Assembly: GCA_033557465.1 (NCBI GenBank)
Contig: CM066034.1
Span: 412,712,159 to 412,776,158, forward strand
Direction: 5' to 3'
From: Ichthyophis bannanicus
Lineage: Eukaryota; Chordata; Amphibia; Gymnophiona; Ichthyophiidae
Length of the DNA stretch: 64,000 nt
A model generated the notes under the pieces. It was not told the origin of the DNA. It saw only the letters and a list, made by a program, of their open reading frames with translations, and did no database searches. Position 1 is the stretch's first letter, and each line of letters opens with the position of its first letter. The position numbers and the translations under genes were made by a program. Below, in pieces: positions 22,258 to 30,839 of the stretch.

Positions 22258-22510
22258 CGGGGAAAAAAGAGTCCCCGCGAGGTCAAAGGACCGGCCTTCC
22301 AAGGAAAAAGCAAAAAAGGGCGTGAACGCCAGCCACGAAGGGCAAAAACCGAAAAAGAAGAATCGGGCTCAATACCGGTGTACCGAACCCGGTGGGAGGG
22401 GAAACCAGCATTGAACCGGGAGAAAAAACAGCGAGTATCGCTGAAAATAATCATCTTTTATCCGGGATGACAGGACACACGTCCGGTGGGCTTCTCTGAA
22501 AAAAAAAAGA

Positions 22511-22671
22511 GACTGAGGTAAGATGGCACCTTTAGGCGGGAAGGGAACCGCACATGCGTGCCTGCGTTCCCAAAGGCTTTCATGGAAAGCTGGGGAAATG
22601 CTCCACTGGGGCTTCATCAGCGCCAATGACACCCATATGTGAGGACTGACTTCCTGCCTGGTCCTGGAGAA
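22511..22671. repeat. DIRS-B inverted terminal repeat, 5' side
   Basis: Inverted partner of 15017-15203, ending CCTGGTCCTGGAGA at the junction with CR1. Confidence 0.86.
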
Positions 22672-24665
22672 TGACTTTTTCGAGAATATTCACAGCAAAA
22701 ACATCTGTGAGAGAGTCAGTTGGGCTAATAGATGATAAAGAAGTAAAAGGGGCACTAAGAGGGGACAAGGCCATAGCGGAGAGAATGAATGAATTCTTTG
22801 CTTCGGTCTTTACTGAGGAAGATGTAGGGATGTTGCTCATAACTGAAATGGCATTTAAAGGTGATGCCGCAGAAGAATTGAAAGAAATATCAATACACTG
22901 GGAAGATGCATTACAACTATTTGATAAGAGTACCAAATAACCTAGACCGAATGGTATACATCCAAGGGTATTGAACGAACTGAAATATGAGATTGTAGAT
23001 CTACTATTAGTAATCTGTGAACTATCATTAAAATCATCTGTAATACCTGAAGATTGGAGGATGGCCAATGTAACACCAATTTTTAAAAAGGATTCCAGGA
23101 GTGATCCGGGAGACTACAGATTGGTGAGCCTGTTGTCAGTACCGGGAAAAATGGTAGAAACCATTATAAAGAACAAAATTACAGAACATGTAGATAGTCT
23201 AGACTTTATGGGAGACAGCCAACATGGCTTTTGCCAAGGAAAGTCTTATCTTACTAATCTGTTATATTTTTTGAAGGTGTGAATAAACAGGAAGACAAAG
23301 GTGAGTTAGTTGATATAGTGTATCTGTATTTTCAGAAAGTCTTTGACAAGGTCCCTCATGAGAGATTCTTGGCGAAATTAAAAAGTCATGGCATAGGAGG
23401 CAGTGTTCTATTGTAGATCAGGAACTGGTTAAAAGATAGAAAGCAGAGGGTAGGGCTAAATAGCCAATTTTCCCAATGAAGAAAAGTGAATAGTGGAAGA
23501 CCCCAGGGATCTGTTCTGGGTCCGCTGCTTTTAACATATTCGTAAATGACTTGAAAATGGCAATAATGAGTAAGGTAATCAAATTTTCATATAACACAAA
23601 ATTATTCAAAGTTGTTAAAACCCATGAGGACTGTGGAAAATTGCAAGAGGACCTTGATAAATTGGAAGACTGGGCATTCAAATGGCAGATGAAATTCAGT
23701 GTAGACAAGTGCAAAGTTATGCACCTAGGAAAGAACAACCCAAACTATGGTTAAACGATGCAAGGTTCCACATTAGGAACCACCACCCAGGAAAAAGATG
23801 TAGGCGTCATTGTGGATAACATGTTAAAACCCTGGAATGGAGGAGTGGCCTAGTGGTTGGGGCAAGGTACTTCAGGCCGGAAGGTTGGGGGTTCAAATCC
23901 CACTAGAGGACAGCAACCTTGGGCCAGAAGGACTGGGGTTTCTAGTCCCACAGGTGCTCCTTGTGGTCTTGAGCAAGCCACTTAACCTTCCATAGCCCAT
24001 GTTCCCTGTAAAATAGTTATCTCCAAGTTATAATGCCCTGTTCAATGTAATTTCAGTTTGTTCAATGTAAACCGCACTGATGCAGAATAGCGCGGTATAT
24101 AAGAGAATGTAAATAAATAAAACCCTCGGCCCAGTGTGCAGCGGCAGCCAAGAAAGCAAATAGAATGCTAGGTATCATAAGAAAAGGAATGGAAAATAAA
24201 ACAAAGGATATTAGAATGCCACTGTATGGTTCCATGGTGCGACCACACCTTGAATATTGTGTGCAATTCTCAGTCTTAAAAAGGATATAGCATTATTAGA
24301 AATGGTACAGAGAAGAGCTACCAAAATGGTAAAGGGAATGGAAGGATACACCTATGAAGAGAGGCTAAAAAGGTTAGGGCTCTTCAACCTGGAAAAGAGA
24401 CAGCTGAGGGGAGATATGATAGAGGTCTATAAATTAATGAATGGAGTGTGATGGGTAAACATAGATCGATTGTTTACGCCATCAAAATATATGAAGCTAC
24501 AGTGTAACCTATTTAAGACTAATAAGAAAAAATATTTTTTCACTCAATGTGTAATCAAACTCTGGAATTTGTTACTGGAGGATGTAGTAAAAGCTGTTAG
24601 TGTAGCCGGGTTTAAAAAAGGTTTGGACATGTTTCTGGAGGAAAGGTCCATAAACCATTATTAAA
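22672..24665 (+). pseudogene. CR1 ORF2, reverse transcriptase part (3' of DIRS-B)
   Basis: It resumes directly after DIRS-B: ERMNEFFASVFTEEDVGM, then a GPDGIHPRVL-like block with a stop (PRPNGIHPRVL), WRMANVTPIFKKDSRSDPGDYR, and HGFCQGKSYLTNLL. The catalytic FADD block is not intact (23540-23610, FSYNTKLFK). The RT C-terminal domain at 24257-24665 reads [21 protein letters not shown]. The SINE at 23834-24117 interrupts it. Several stops are present. Confidence 0.82.
23834..24117 (+). mobile_element. tRNA-derived SINE with L2-like 3' tail
   Basis: A 284 bp SINE inserted in CR1 and flanked by a perfect 9 bp target duplication TAAAACCCT (23825-23833 and 24118-24126). It carries a pol III A box TGGCCTAGTGG (23846-23856) and a B box GGTTCAAATCC (23890-23900). 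The 3' end (GTAAACCGCACTGATG ... GCGGTATATAAGAG, then TAAATAAATAA) resembles the 3' end of the L2-like LINE at 52791-60645, which probably supplies its reverse transcriptase. A second copy lies at 55827-56112. Confidence 0.88.
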
Positions 24666-24833
24666 GGGGACCCAGGAAATCCATTGCTTGCCCCAGTACA
24701 AGCATTGTGGTACCTGTGTATTTTGGGGAAACTGCTAGGTACTCGTGACTTAGATTGGCCACTTTTGGAAATAGGATACTGGGCTTGATGGACCTTGGTC
24801 TGACCCGGTATGGCATATCTTCTGTTATGTTAA

Positions 24834-25131
24834 AGTGGTCCTATGGACAGATACTCCCATCTCGGCTGTGGATCTTTGCAGCTCCTTCAGAGTTATCCGT
24901 GGTGTCTTTGTAGCATCTCGGATTAATGCCCTCCTTGCCCAGTCTGTGAGTTTTGGTGGGCGGCCTTCTTTTGTCAGGTATGTAGTGGTGCTACATTCCT
25001 TTTATTTTGTTATAATGGATTTAAAGGTGCTCCGTGGGATGTACAGAATTTGGCATATTTTTTTTATAATGCAACCCTGATCTTATACTTCTCCACAACT
25101 TTGTGTCTGACCTGTTTGGAGTGCTCCTTGG
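24834..25131 (-). pseudogene. Tc1 transposase, N-terminal part
   Basis: On the minus strand it begins MKTKEHSKQVRHKVVEKY, the usual Tc1 start, followed by stops and a frameshift. It then reads KLTDWARRALIRDATKT and ITLKELQRSTAEMGVSVHRT, the paired helix-turn-helix DNA-binding region. The reading continues across the 13 kb insertion into LSHTLHR at 11859, showing that both halves belong to one gene. Confidence 0.85.
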
Positions 25132-25647
25132 TCTTCATGCTGTTTGCTTAGTGGTGTTGCAGAGTCAGGGGCCTTTCAGTACAGATATATTTTTTCAGGC
25201 ATCATGTGACCGATCATGTGACACTGATTGCACACAGGTGGACCCTAATCAATTAACTATGTGACTTCTGAGGTTAATTGGCTGGATCAGATCGTATTTA
25301 GGGGTTTCATAGCAAAAGGGATGTGTACATATGCACTCACAACTTTTCAGTTTTTACTTGTTTTTTTATGCATTCAAGGTATTTTATTGCCATTTTGCTT
25401 TACCGATTTGAATTATATTGTTAGGTCTATTACCTAACATCCAAATGAACTCCATTTTCATTCCAGGTTGTACGTAATGCTATAAAACAGGACAAAAACT
25501 AAGGGGATGTATACTTTTGCAAGGTAGTGTAAGTGCCCATACCTCCTCATAAGTCACTGAAAACAGGTGATATACATGCACAGTTTATGCAGCTCATTAT
25601 AACATTACCTCCACTGTGCTTTACTAAAATTACAGTGCACCAAAATA

Positions 25648-25803
25648 GTAATTACACTTACCTGGTAATTGTAGTTCCTTGAGAGACGACAGCTTAGTCC
25701 TCTACATATGGGTTGTGCACCTCCTCCTGCAGCATGAAGACTGGACCAATCAAATTTCAGCATCACTGGATACAGCATCTCTGCCATCTCATCCATCCCA
25801 GTG
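25648..25803. repeat. DIRS-D inverted terminal repeat, 3' side
   Basis: It matches the reverse complement of 31735-31867 from AGCTTAGTCCTCTAC to CATCTCATCCATCCCAGTG, about 115 bp nearly identical. The outermost about 45 bp are unique to each end. Confidence 0.88.
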
Positions 25804-26055
25804 AACTACTGTCAAAGCAAACTCAGAGAAATAGCTAACCTTTAAGCAGAGAAACCATCAGCAGAATGCAAAGCCGTGTCTATTTTCTTTTTTTTTTTTT
25901 ATCATTTAGCATATTAGTCAATTGAAAAGAGACCCAAAGAAAAGGTCTCACCACTGCCGCAGCATAAGCAGCCAGAGAAAGAAAAGAAAAGGAAACACTC
26001 ACCTGTGAAAAACGACATCTGAATCAAAGGCGTGCCGAGCCAAAAAACTCTACAG

Positions 26056-26152
26056 GAGGACTAAGCTGTCGTCTCTCAAGGAACTACAATTACCAGGTAA
26101 GTGTAATTACTATTTCCTTATCGTTCCTCCAGCTTAGTCCTCTACGTATGGG
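26056..26152. repeat. DIRS-D internal complementary region
   Basis: 26056-26110 is the inverted left end (through GTGTAATTAC) and 26111-26152 is the inverted right end (from TATTTCCTTATCGTTCC). The joint between 26110 and 26111 reproduces the two element termini fused head to tail. Confidence 0.9.
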
Positions 26153-26167
26153 ATGTAACAAAGCAGA

Positions 26168-28231
26168 CTAACGGGCGGGATTATTCCAGCCGGCACGCAA
26201 CACCGCGGAACCAAAACCGGCATCGGCCGCCGCCAAGACGTCAAGCCGATAGTGCTTACTGAAAGTGTGGAGAGAAGACCATGTGGCCGCCTTACATATC
26301 TCCACCGGCGAAACCAAGCTAAACTCCGCCCAAGACGCCGCATGTGCTCTGGTAGAGTGAGCTCGCAGACCGACCGGCGGCACCCGACCTTGCAACAGAT
26401 AGGCCGAGCCAATCGCCTCCTTAATCCAGCGGGCAATGGAAGCTTTCGCCGCCGCCTCACCTTTGCGAGGCCCTCCAAAGAGAACGAACAAACGATCGGA
26501 TTTGCGGAAATCGCTAGTGACTTTAAAATATCGACGCAAAACTCTCTTAAGGTCCAACCGACTGAGCCCCCGATCGGAACCCTGTTCCCCCGACGCGGGA
26601 AACACTGGAAGCGACACTACCTGATTCAAATGAAAGGCAGAAGACACCTTAGGCAAAAATGAAGGCACTGGGCGGAGAACCACCTTCTGATCGGAGAAAG
26701 AAAGGAAGGGTTCCCTGCAAGAAAGAGCCTGAAGCTCCGAAATGCGTCGAGCTGAGCAAATTGCCACCAAGAACACCGTCTTAAGGGTCAGATCCTTTAC
26801 CGAACTCCGTGAGAGCGGCTCAAAGGAAGCCGCACTGAGAGCATGCAAGACTAAGTTGAGATCCCACGCAGGGACAGAAATCCGGCGGGCCGGACGCAGC
26901 CGGGAAACGGCCCTCAAGAAGCGTATCACATCAGCATGGGCCCCCAGCGCCACGCCCTGAATTTTACCTCTGTAGCAGGAAAGCGCCGCCAACTGCACCC
27001 GTAAGGAACTGGCGGCCAAACCTTTGGCAAACCCGTCTTGCAGAAAATCCAACAACAGCGGAAGAGAAGCCGTAGCCGCTCGCACCTGACGCCGAGAACA
27101 CCAGTCCTCAAAAATACGCCAGACGCGTACATAGGCTAGCGAAGTAGACCTCTTGCGAGCTTGAAGCAGAGTTGCTATGACCGCCTTTGAATAACCTTTC
27201 TTCCTTAGCCGCGCCCTTTCAATAGCCAGGCCGTAAGAGAGAATCTCCCCACTTGTGGCATGCGAAGCGGACCCTGACACAACAGATCCGGGTCCAGGGG
27301 AAGACGCCACGGGGGGCCTTCCACCAACCGCATGAGATCGGCATACCAAGGACGACGAGGCCAATCCGGTGCTATTAACAGCACACGACCCCGGTGAGAC
27401 TCGATTCGCTGAATCACGCGCCCGAGAAGCGGCCACGGAGGAAAGACGTAAAGAAGACCCCTTGAAGGCCAGACCTGCAACAGAGCATCGATGCCCTCCG
27501 ACATCGGCTCCCGTCGGCGGCTGAAGAATCGAGCCGCCTTCAAAGACCGGAACGTGGCCATCAAATCCATCACCGGCTGCCCCCAATGCAGAACCACCTG
27601 CTCGAACACCGTTGGATTGAGTTCCCACTCTCCGGCATCCACGTGGACTCTGCTGAGAAAATCCGCCGTCACGTTGTCCTTCCCGGCAATATGCGCTGCC
27701 GATATGGCCTGTAGCCTGGGCTCTACCCATTCGAACAGCGACCGGGCTTCCATTTCCAGGCCTGAGCTGCCGGTGCCGCCTTGTCGATTTATGTACGCCA
27801 CTGTCGCCGCGTTGTCGGAGAGAACCCGCACCGCCCTGTGCGATATCAGGGTCTCGAAGCTTTGCAACGCCAACCGGACTGCCCGAAGTTCCAAGCGGTT
27901 GATCGACCAACCGCTCTCCTCCGTAGACCAGAGGCCCTGCGTCACTTGAGCGCCGCAGTGCGCGCCCCAGCCCGTCAGACAAGCATCCGTCAACAGCGGA
28001 ATCCAGTCTGGCTGCTCCAAGGGCATCCCCGCGCGGAGCGAGGCCGGCCGAAGCCACCATGTCAAATCCCGACGCACCATCGCCGGGCAGCGAAGACGCC
28101 TGCTCAGGGAATCGGACTGATTGGACCAACGACGCAGCAAGGCCCGCTGGAGCGACCGCATGTGAAAGCGCGCCCACGGTACTACCTCTAATGAGGCCAC
28201 CATCGTTCCCAGCAACTGAAGGTAGTGCCAA
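26168..28231 (-). CDS. DIRS-D tyrosine recombinase
   Basis: 687 open codons. The recombinase occupies the C-terminal half: core-binding segment ARKRSTSLAYVRVWRIFEDW, catalytic Arg in CSARRISELQAL (about residue 495), HxxR in RAHSTRAHAASW (about 624) and Tyr in FSKHYRLDV (about 658). All catalytic residues are kept. It would integrate the circular DNA copy. The first about 340 codons overlap the RT/RNase H frame and look compositionally forced (Gly, Ala, Ser, Arg), so the true start may be near 27200-27400. The stop lies just inside the internal complementary region. Confidence 0.85.
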   Translation of the reverse strand: MALPSVAGNDGGLIRGSTVGALSHAVAPAGLAASLVQSVRFPEQASSLPGDGASGFDMVASAGLAPRGDALGAARLDSAVDGCLSDGLGRALRRSSDAGPLVYGGERLVDQPLGTSGSPVGVAKLRDPDIAQGGAGSLRQRGDSGVHKSTRRHRQLRPGNGSPVAVRMGRAQATGHIGSAYCREGQRDGGFSQQSPRGCRRVGTQSNGVRAGGSALGAAGDGFDGHVPVFEGGSILQPPTGADVGGHRCSVAGLAFKGSSLRLSSVAASRARDSANRVSPGSCAVNSTGLASSSLVCRSHAVGGRPPVASSPGPGSVVSGSASHATSGEILSYGLAIERARLRKKGYSKAVIATLLQARKRSTSLAYVRVWRIFEDWCSRRQVRAATASLPLLLDFLQDGFAKGLAASSLRVQLAALSCYRGKIQGVALGAHADVIRFLRAVSRLRPARRISVPAWDLNLVLHALSAASFEPLSRSSVKDLTLKTVFLVAICSARRISELQALSCREPFLSFSDQKVVLRPVPSFLPKVSSAFHLNQVVSLPVFPASGEQGSDRGLSRLDLKRVLRRYFKVTSDFRKSDRLFVLFGGPRKGEAAAKASIARWIKEAIGSAYLLQGRVPPVGLRAHSTRAHAASWAEFSLVSPVEICKAATWSSLHTFSKHYRLDVLAAADAGFGSAVLRAGWNNPAR

Positions 28232-29238
28232 GCCGACGGAGCTGGGACTTGCCGAAACCGGCGTATGAGGGACTGAAGACCCAGCACTCTGCGTTCGGGA
28301 AGAAAAACGAAGCCCCTGTGAGTATCGAAGAGCACCCCCAAATACTCGAGGGACTGCGTTGGAACCAACTGGCTCTTCTGCGGGTTAACGACCCAGCCGA
28401 GGGACTGCAGCAGTCCTACCACCTGCGCTGTCGCCGACAAGCTCTCCGAACGAGACTTTCCTCGAATCAACCAATCGTCCAGATAGGGATGCACCAGCAC
28501 CCCTTCTTTGCGCAATGCCGCTGCCACGACCACCATGATTTTGGTGAACACTCGAGGAGTGGTTGCTAGGCCGAAGGGCAAAGCCTGGAACTGGAAGTGA
28601 CCCCACGGAAGAGCGAACCGGAGATAGCGCTGATGCGCCTCCCGAATAGGAATATGGAGATAAGCCTCCGTGAGGTCGAGTGATGTGAGAAACTCGCCCT
28701 TGCGAACGGCCACAAGCACGGACCGTAAGGTTTCCAACCGAAAGTGCGGCACCCGCAGGCAGCGGTTCACTCCTTTGAGATCCAAAATGGGACGAAGAGT
28801 CCCACCTTTCTTTGGCACCACGAAATAAATGGAATACCTCCCGAGACCATATTCTTCCGGAGGCACGGGAACCACTGCTCCCAGCCGAAGCAGATGATCG
28901 AGGGTCTGCCGGACTTGAGCCGTCTTCCGAGCTCCGCGGCAGGGAGACACCACAAAGGAATCGAGCACGGGTCTGGCCAAGTCCAGGGCATACCCGTCTC
29001 GAACGATCTCCAAAACCCATTGATCGGACGTTATCTGGGCCCAAGCAGAGAGAAAACGTCGAAGACGCCCTCCGATCACTGGAATCTCCACCTGGACCCG
29101 CTGCCCTTCATTGGGGCTTAAGGGGGGGCGGCAGGGGTAGCTGCCGCGAATCCGCGACTGGCTCCTCGAAAACCCCGAAAGCTGGAGGTCCGTGAGACAT
29201 ATCGACCGCGCTGAAACCCCCCATAGCGGGGAGAGCAA
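27205..29238 (-). CDS. DIRS-D reverse transcriptase, RNase H and methyltransferase-like protein
   Basis: 677 open codons. RT: YFVVPKKGGTLRPILDLKGV, SLDLTEAYLHIPI (first Asp), LPFGLATTPRVFTK and HPYLDDWLIRG (YxDD, about residue 253). RNase H from about residue 415: TDACLTGWGAH, LELRAVRLAL, SDNAATVAYINRQGGTGS and VTADFLSR, so the D-E-D-D set is intact. From about residue 575: MDLMATFRSLKAARFFS and YVFPPWPLLGR, the domain compared with Dam-type methyltransferases in DIRS. The first about 40 codons overlap the gag C-terminus in another frame, so translation probably needs reinitiation or a frameshift. No damage was seen. Confidence 0.88.
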   Translation of the reverse strand: MLSPLWGVSARSICLTDLQLSGFSRSQSRIRGSYPCRPPLSPNEGQRVQVEIPVIGGRLRRFLSAWAQITSDQWVLEIVRDGYALDLARPVLDSFVVSPCRGARKTAQVRQTLDHLLRLGAVVPVPPEEYGLGRYSIYFVVPKKGGTLRPILDLKGVNRCLRVPHFRLETLRSVLVAVRKGEFLTSLDLTEAYLHIPIREAHQRYLRFALPWGHFQFQALPFGLATTPRVFTKIMVVVAAALRKEGVLVHPYLDDWLIRGKSRSESLSATAQVVGLLQSLGWVVNPQKSQLVPTQSLEYLGVLFDTHRGFVFLPERRVLGLQSLIRRFRQVPAPSAWHYLQLLGTMVASLEVVPWARFHMRSLQRALLRRWSNQSDSLSRRLRCPAMVRRDLTWWLRPASLRAGMPLEQPDWIPLLTDACLTGWGAHCGAQVTQGLWSTEESGWSINRLELRAVRLALQSFETLISHRAVRVLSDNAATVAYINRQGGTGSSGLEMEARSLFEWVEPRLQAISAAHIAGKDNVTADFLSRVHVDAGEWELNPTVFEQVVLHWGQPVMDLMATFRSLKAARFFSRRREPMSEGIDALLQVWPSRGLLYVFPPWPLLGRVIQRIESHRGRVLLIAPDWPRRPWYADLMRLVEGPPWRLPLDPDLLCQGPLRMPQVGRFSLTAWLLKGRG

Positions 29239-30587
29239 AACCGACGAAAGTCCCGAGATTGACCCCGAGGGGCAGAATGGAACCTTCCCCTTTTTGGCCG
29301 ATCCTCCGGCAGACGACCGCCCTTGGATTCCCCCAAATCCTTGACTAACCTGTCAAGATCCTCACCGAACAGCAGCTTACCCTTGAAGGGCAGTCTGCCG
29401 AGCCGCGATTTGGAAGAACCATCCGCTGCCCAATTCTTTAACCAAAGGGCTCTTCGGGTAGCCACCACGGACGCCATGCTATTGGATAGCGCCCTGATAA
29501 TGTCGTAATGAACATCCGCCAAATACGCCGAACCCGACTCCAAGCGCTGGAGCTCACCGAAATCTTCGGCTTCCAAGGCCGGCACCTGTCGAAGCCGCTG
29601 AACCCAGCGAAGACAGGCCCGAGCAATCCAAGCCCCACAAACGGAGGCCTGCAGCGCAACCGCGTCCGCCTCAAAGGACTGTTTCAATAGACCATCCATT
29701 TTCCTGTCCTGCGGCTCCCGCAACGCCGCACTACCTTCCACAGGAATAGTGGTCTTCTTAGTCACAGCCGAAACCGCTGCATCTACTTTGGGAGAGCGAA
29801 ACCGCTCGAGGTCCGCATCGGCCATAGGATACAGCTTGCGCATAACTTTTACTCCCTTGAGGCCAGATTCAGGGGTATCCCATTCCGCCTGAATCATCTG
29901 ATCGATGACCTTTTGGATAGGAAAAACCACCTGAGTCTGCCGCACCGCTTGAATGATGGGGTCGACCCCGTCAGATTCTTCGACCGGCAGCGCAGGTGCC
30001 AAACCGAGAGTTTGAAGCGCTTCAGCTACGAGCGCGGGCAACTCCTCCCGGCGAAACACACGAATAATTTTAGCCTGATCCTCAGGCTCCGGGAGTTCGC
30101 CTTCCTCTAAGGCCTCCCCATCCGCTTCCAAGTCGAAGTCCTGATCTTCGCCCTCCGGCCAATCCTCCTCCGACTGAAAGGGTTCATGCAAACGCTGGCG
30201 TTTGGGCGCTTTGAGACCTGAAGACGCAAGCACAGGCGCAGGGGACTGTGCGGTCGCCCCCGGACCACCGCCCGTGCTCTGACGCCTACGACAGAATGCC
30301 TGGTGCATCAGTAAAACGAAATCGGGAGAAAAATCCTCCACTGGCAAAGCCCCGAGCTCTGCCTGCTCTCCAGCACCCAAAGGTACCGCCGAAGCCGTCC
30401 CCGACGGACCCTCCAGGGGGGACTCCAACTCCACAGCATCTGAGTCCTTTTGAGATGCAGCAGCCAAGGAACTCTCCAGGCGCTGCTCCATAGTAAGAGA
30501 GACAGAGGCACAGCGGTGACAGACGCCTGTCTCCGGAACCGCGCCCCTCCGGGACCCACAAATAACACAGAGAGATCCCGCTGGCAT
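29118..30587 (-). CDS. DIRS-D gag
   Basis: 489 open codons starting MPAGSLCVICGSRRG. An N-terminal double CxxC module (CVIC, 12 residues, then CHRC) stands where DIRS-B and DIRS-E gags have similar modules. An acidic stretch follows (EDWPEGEDQDFDLEADGEAL), then a helical middle (ARACLRWVQRLRQVPALEAEDF) and a basic C-terminus rich in Arg and aromatic residues (RGRYVSRTSSFRGFRG) that probably binds nucleic acid. The start was chosen as the first ATG before the cysteine module. It overlaps the RT frame by about 120 bases. Confidence 0.82.
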   Translation of the reverse strand: MPAGSLCVICGSRRGAVPETGVCHRCASVSLTMEQRLESSLAAASQKDSDAVELESPLEGPSGTASAVPLGAGEQAELGALPVEDFSPDFVLLMHQAFCRRRQSTGGGPGATAQSPAPVLASSGLKAPKRQRLHEPFQSEEDWPEGEDQDFDLEADGEALEEGELPEPEDQAKIIRVFRREELPALVAEALQTLGLAPALPVEESDGVDPIIQAVRQTQVVFPIQKVIDQMIQAEWDTPESGLKGVKVMRKLYPMADADLERFRSPKVDAAVSAVTKKTTIPVEGSAALREPQDRKMDGLLKQSFEADAVALQASVCGAWIARACLRWVQRLRQVPALEAEDFGELQRLESGSAYLADVHYDIIRALSNSMASVVATRRALWLKNWAADGSSKSRLGRLPFKGKLLFGEDLDRLVKDLGESKGGRLPEDRPKRGRFHSAPRGQSRDFRRFCSPRYGGFQRGRYVSRTSSFRGFRGASRGFAAATPAAPP

Positions 30588-30805
30588 GGAACCTCACCCC
30601 GCAGCTCCCCAAGTGCAGACAAGGAACTGACGGAAGCCGAAGGGCAAACACTGGTCCTGTACCAGAAGACCCAGGACGCAAGGTTGGAAAGAATGCCTCA
30701 GCCAGCTGCAATAAAGGGCACCGTGGGGAACGGAACCCCAGACCCCAGTTGCCTTGTCAGGCTGAACCAGGGCGTAGTGGCTCTGCTCCGTCTCCCGGCT
30801 ATCAC

Positions 30806-30839
<34 letters not shown>

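Larger units (their letters stand above)
15017..22671 (-). mobile_element. DIRS-B: DIRS retrotransposon inserted in CR1
   Basis: A nearly complete DIRS element on the minus strand: 5' terminal repeat 22511-22671, gag, RT/RNase H/methyltransferase-like, recombinase, internal complementary region and 3' terminal repeat 15017-15203. About 5.8 kb is its own DNA; the remainder is the 1.8 kb insert at 16764-18581. The flanking CR1 halves rejoin cleanly (compare 63420-63510), with no obvious target duplication, as expected for recombinase-mediated insertion. Nonsense codons, frameshifts and a changed catalytic Arg make it inactive. It is related to DIRS-A and DIRS-C. Confidence 0.9.
11860..24829 (+). 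mobile_element. Near full-length CR1 LINE, interrupted by DIRS-B and a SINE
   Basis: A CR1-clade non-LTR retrotransposon in plus orientation, inserted in the Tc1 transposase and flanked by TTAA on both sides. Its parts are a 5' leader (11860-13000) with a 32 bp tandem repeat, an esterase-type ORF1 (about 13008-13745), ORF2 with endonuclease (13823-15010) and RT (22680-24665), and a 3' end GGTCTGACCCGGTATGGCAT. Removing DIRS-B (7.66 kb) and the SINE (0.29 kb) leaves about 5.0 kb, normal for a complete CR1. Both ORFs carry stops and frameshifts, so it is inactive. Confidence 0.87.
10959..25529 (-). mobile_element. Tc1-like DNA transposon split by a 13 kb insertion
   Basis: Two halves of one Tc1-like element. 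The left half, 10959-11859, carries the C-terminal two thirds of the transposase on the minus strand. The right half, 24834-25529, carries its N-terminus on the minus strand. The outer ends are inverted copies (CAGTGCATTGTAAAAATATT at left against the inverted CACTACCTTGCAAAAGTATA at right), and a TA flanks each end. The two halves abut at coding TTAA, present both at 11856-11859 and 24830-24833. Without the insertion the element is about 1.6 kb, the normal size for the family. Confidence 0.9.
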
